Source of the DNA: Gilliamella sp. ESL0405
GTDB lineage: Bacteria > Pseudomonadota > Gammaproteobacteria > Enterobacterales > Orbaceae
Length of the DNA: 64,000 nucleotides
NCBI RefSeq assembly: GCF_019469205.1
Contig: NZ_CP048265.1
Location: 1,984,001-2,048,000 of the forward strand
Direction of reading: 5' to 3'
The position numbers and the translations under genes are program-made. Under the pieces are notes generated by a model, which saw nothing but the letters and a program-made list of their open reading frames with translations, was not told the DNA's origin and made no database searches. Each line of letters opens with the position of its first letter. The first letter of the stretch is position 1. Shown piece by piece: positions 62,942 through 64,000 of the stretch.

Positions 62942-63330
62942 CAACTTTTGGGGCTTTACAGCCCTAAGGTTACTTTACTAACTTGCTGTGCTACAGCGAT
63001 GTTTTTAAACGGCTTGTTCAGCTGTGAAGTGCCGTTCGGCATTGTTGATGTGGCATCACCGTTTTTTAAACAGCTTATGCAGCTGCAAAGAAGCTCTAGC
63101 GGCCGCAGTGGCAAATGGTATATTTTTAAACAACCTATACGGCTGCAAAGATGCCATTGCTGATGCATCAGCCGCGGTTGACTTTCTAAACAGCCTATGC
63201 GGCTGCAAAGAAACAGGCGCAAACTTACAATGGCTTTGCACTTTTCTAAACAGCCTATGCGGCTGCAAAGCTGTAAAAAAAGGTGACGAGTTGCACTATC
63301 ATTTTCTAAACAGCCTATGCGGCTGCAAAG
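62942..63330 (-). CRISPR. CRISPR array, type I-F-like, seven repeats
   Basis: 28-nt repeats lie at 63303-63330, 63243-63270 and 63183-63210 (identical, beginning TTTCTAAACAGCC on the plus strand), then with rising divergence at 63123-63150, 63063-63090, 63002-63029 and a barely recognisable one at 62942-62969. Spacers are 32 or 33 nt. Reverse-complemented, the repeat ends in GGCTGTTTAGAAA, close to the type I-F repeat (which ends AGGCAGCTTAGAAA), with a compensating change in the CAGCC-GGCTG stem. The degeneracy towards the left and identity on the right mean the leader is on the right (63331 upwards) and transcription is on the minus strand. No cas gene is in the window. Confidence 0.93.
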
Positions 63331-63460
63331 TAGAATCTTACATACTATAAACATCGTTTATAAAAACATAAAGGGCAATTTTAGGTTTAAAAACCCTTTT
63401 TTCTAACGCTTTTGCAATATATTGATTTTTAATGTTTTTATTATTAGCTAAAAAAAAGGG
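63331..63460 (-). promoter_or_regulatory. Presumed CRISPR leader
   Basis: The AT-rich DNA adjoining the conserved end of the array has the position and composition of a leader. No gene is seen in it. A terminator-like pair AAGGGCAATTTTAGGTTT... with AAACCCTTTTTT lies at about 63371-63404. Confidence 0.5.
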
Positions 63461-63461
63461 T

Positions 63462-63767
63462 TTAAAAAGTTTGTATTTTGAACTCCATTACTTTTTTCAA
63501 ACGGCTTACCATGACCTTCCACAAAAACAAACTAGTGCACCAACCCGCACCTTCACAAAGCGCCGACAACTGAGTGAGGTTAGCACGCCAAACAGGGATG
63601 TTTGGCGAGGCGCTGCTTTGTCCGGAACAAATCAGCGCCGGTGCGTTAAGACCGAACGAAGGCGGAGGGCAGTCGAAGACCGCTTTGGGTGGTGCTGCGA
63701 GAGGGTATAGGGGGATTTCGCATAAAATCCCCCTATTCGGACGCAGACACCGAAATGAAAATATCAA
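63462..63767 (-). other. GC-rich hairpin-rich element resembling Ash-family segments
   Basis: This minus-strand frame of 101 codons contains LAAPPKAVFDCPPPSFGLN and ends in a WKVMVSRLKK stretch, which reminds me of segments annotated as Ash family proteins (P4-like satellite and integrative elements). The segment 63561-63760 is about 56% G+C, far above the rest of the window. It contains three hairpins: CGCCAAAC/GTTTGGCG (63587-63608), GCGCTG/CAGCGC with inner TTTGT/ACAAA (63611-63639) and GGGGGATTT/AAATCCCCC (63710-63733). Frames are open on both strands. It may be a structured RNA or DNA element and not a protein gene. Confidence 0.45.
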
Positions 63768-63831
63768 CCAACCAACAGCGTCCGAAACCCGCAGACAAAA
63801 AACCTGTAGCTTTTAATTAAAGTATAAAACC

Positions 63832-63872
63832 TTGTCAAAAAGTTTCAGAAAATATAGGTGTTTAAGCAAAAA
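63832..63872 (+). repeat. Dispersed intergenic repeat, copy C (diverged)
   Basis: Begins TTGTCAAAAAGTTTCAGAAAA like copy A, but the second half (GTGTTTAAGCAAAAAC) has diverged. Confidence 0.6.
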
Positions 63873-63881
63873 CACAAAGTA

Positions 63882-63927
63882 TTGACAAGAACTTTCAGAA
63901 AACACCCGCGTTTCAGTATAAAAACAA
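63882..63927 (+). repeat. Dispersed intergenic repeat, copy D
   Basis: Begins TTGACAAGAACTTTCAGAAAA and ends GCGTTTCAGTATAAAA, close to copies A and B. It follows copy C in tandem, about 50 bases apart. Confidence 0.75.
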
Positions 63928-63950
63928 AAGTTTTAGATATTTCCAAAATA

Positions 63951-63978
63951 TCATAAAATCCCTTATGCAGCCGTAAAG
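63951..63978. CRISPR. Possible degenerate CRISPR repeat at the window edge
   Basis: CTTATGCAGCCGTAAAG at the end of this 28-nt stretch matches the degenerate repeat at 63063-63090 (20 of 28 positions by hand). Only 22 bases follow before the window ends, so a second array can neither be shown nor excluded. Confidence 0.3.
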
Positions 63979-64000
63979 CACCTGAATCGAATGAAATAAA

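Noticed and set aside
63024-63350. Open frames on both strands across 62956-63354 with repeated short peptides
   Set aside because: They are translations of the 28-nt CRISPR repeats; the 60-base period keeps them in frame.

Overview
The window is AT-rich gammaproteobacterial chromosome. Gene orders match Enterobacterales/Pasteurellales (xseB-ispA-dxs, zapA-6S RNA-fau, rnr-rlmB, rpoE-rseA-rseB-lepA-lepB-rnc-era, rpsO-pnp-nlpI-deaD). Low G+C, several degraded versions of enteric operons and sugar-rich accessory content suggest a host-associated member of Orbaceae (Gilliamella-like, insect gut). This assignment is inference from style and synteny, not from a search.

Layout. 1-9.4 kb: 3' end of opgH, epmA-rmuC, xseB-ispA-dxs (isoprenoid precursors), zapA, 6S RNA, fau and catalase. 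9.4-15.8 kb: a small secreted protein, then a minus-strand sugar PTS operon (PRD/EIIA regulator, EIIB, UlaA-type EIIC, a small TPR-like protein, class II aldolase, P-loop kinase) of unknown substrate. 15.9-23.1 kb: rnr-rlmB-hypothetical, an intergenic region holding a probable small RNA with a 17-codon ORF, then purH-purD. 23.3-26.8 kb: a 5-ketogluconate-type module (idnO, an ACS-family MFS transporter, idnR) with a perfect palindromic operator; idnR is bracketed by an inverted duplication of the end of era. 26.9-36.3 kb: era-rnc-lepB-lepA, rseB-rseA-rpoE with an autoregulatory sigma-E promoter, cyaA. 36.4-40.9 kb: Nudix hydrolase, YdgH-like protein, five tRNA genes (Met, Leu, Gln, Leu, Gln), cca, ygiM. 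41-50 kb: a galactoside module (GH36 alpha-galactosidase, GalR/GalS regulator, BglH-like porin, lacZ) with GalR-like operators, CRP sites and a BglG-type antiterminator target in the porin leader. 50-62.8 kb: recB, sixA, yfcZ-like gene, MFS exporter, deaD, nlpI, pnp, rpsO, LysR regulator. 62.9-64 kb: a type I-F-like CRISPR array decaying at its distal end, a GC-rich hairpin-rich element resembling Ash-family segments, two copies of a dispersed approximately 40-bp repeat and a possible second CRISPR repeat at the window edge.

The genes that work together most clearly are the galactoside module (porin entry, alpha- and beta-galactosidase, GalR and CRP control; cyaA is also in the window), the PTS-kinase-aldolase operon and the ketogluconate module. 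The most novel-looking items are the PTS operon whose second phosphorylation appears to be done by an unrelated P-loop kinase, the RAT/terminator switch of the porin without a visible antiterminator, the small RNA/peptide at 19.9 kb, and the repeat-rich right end.
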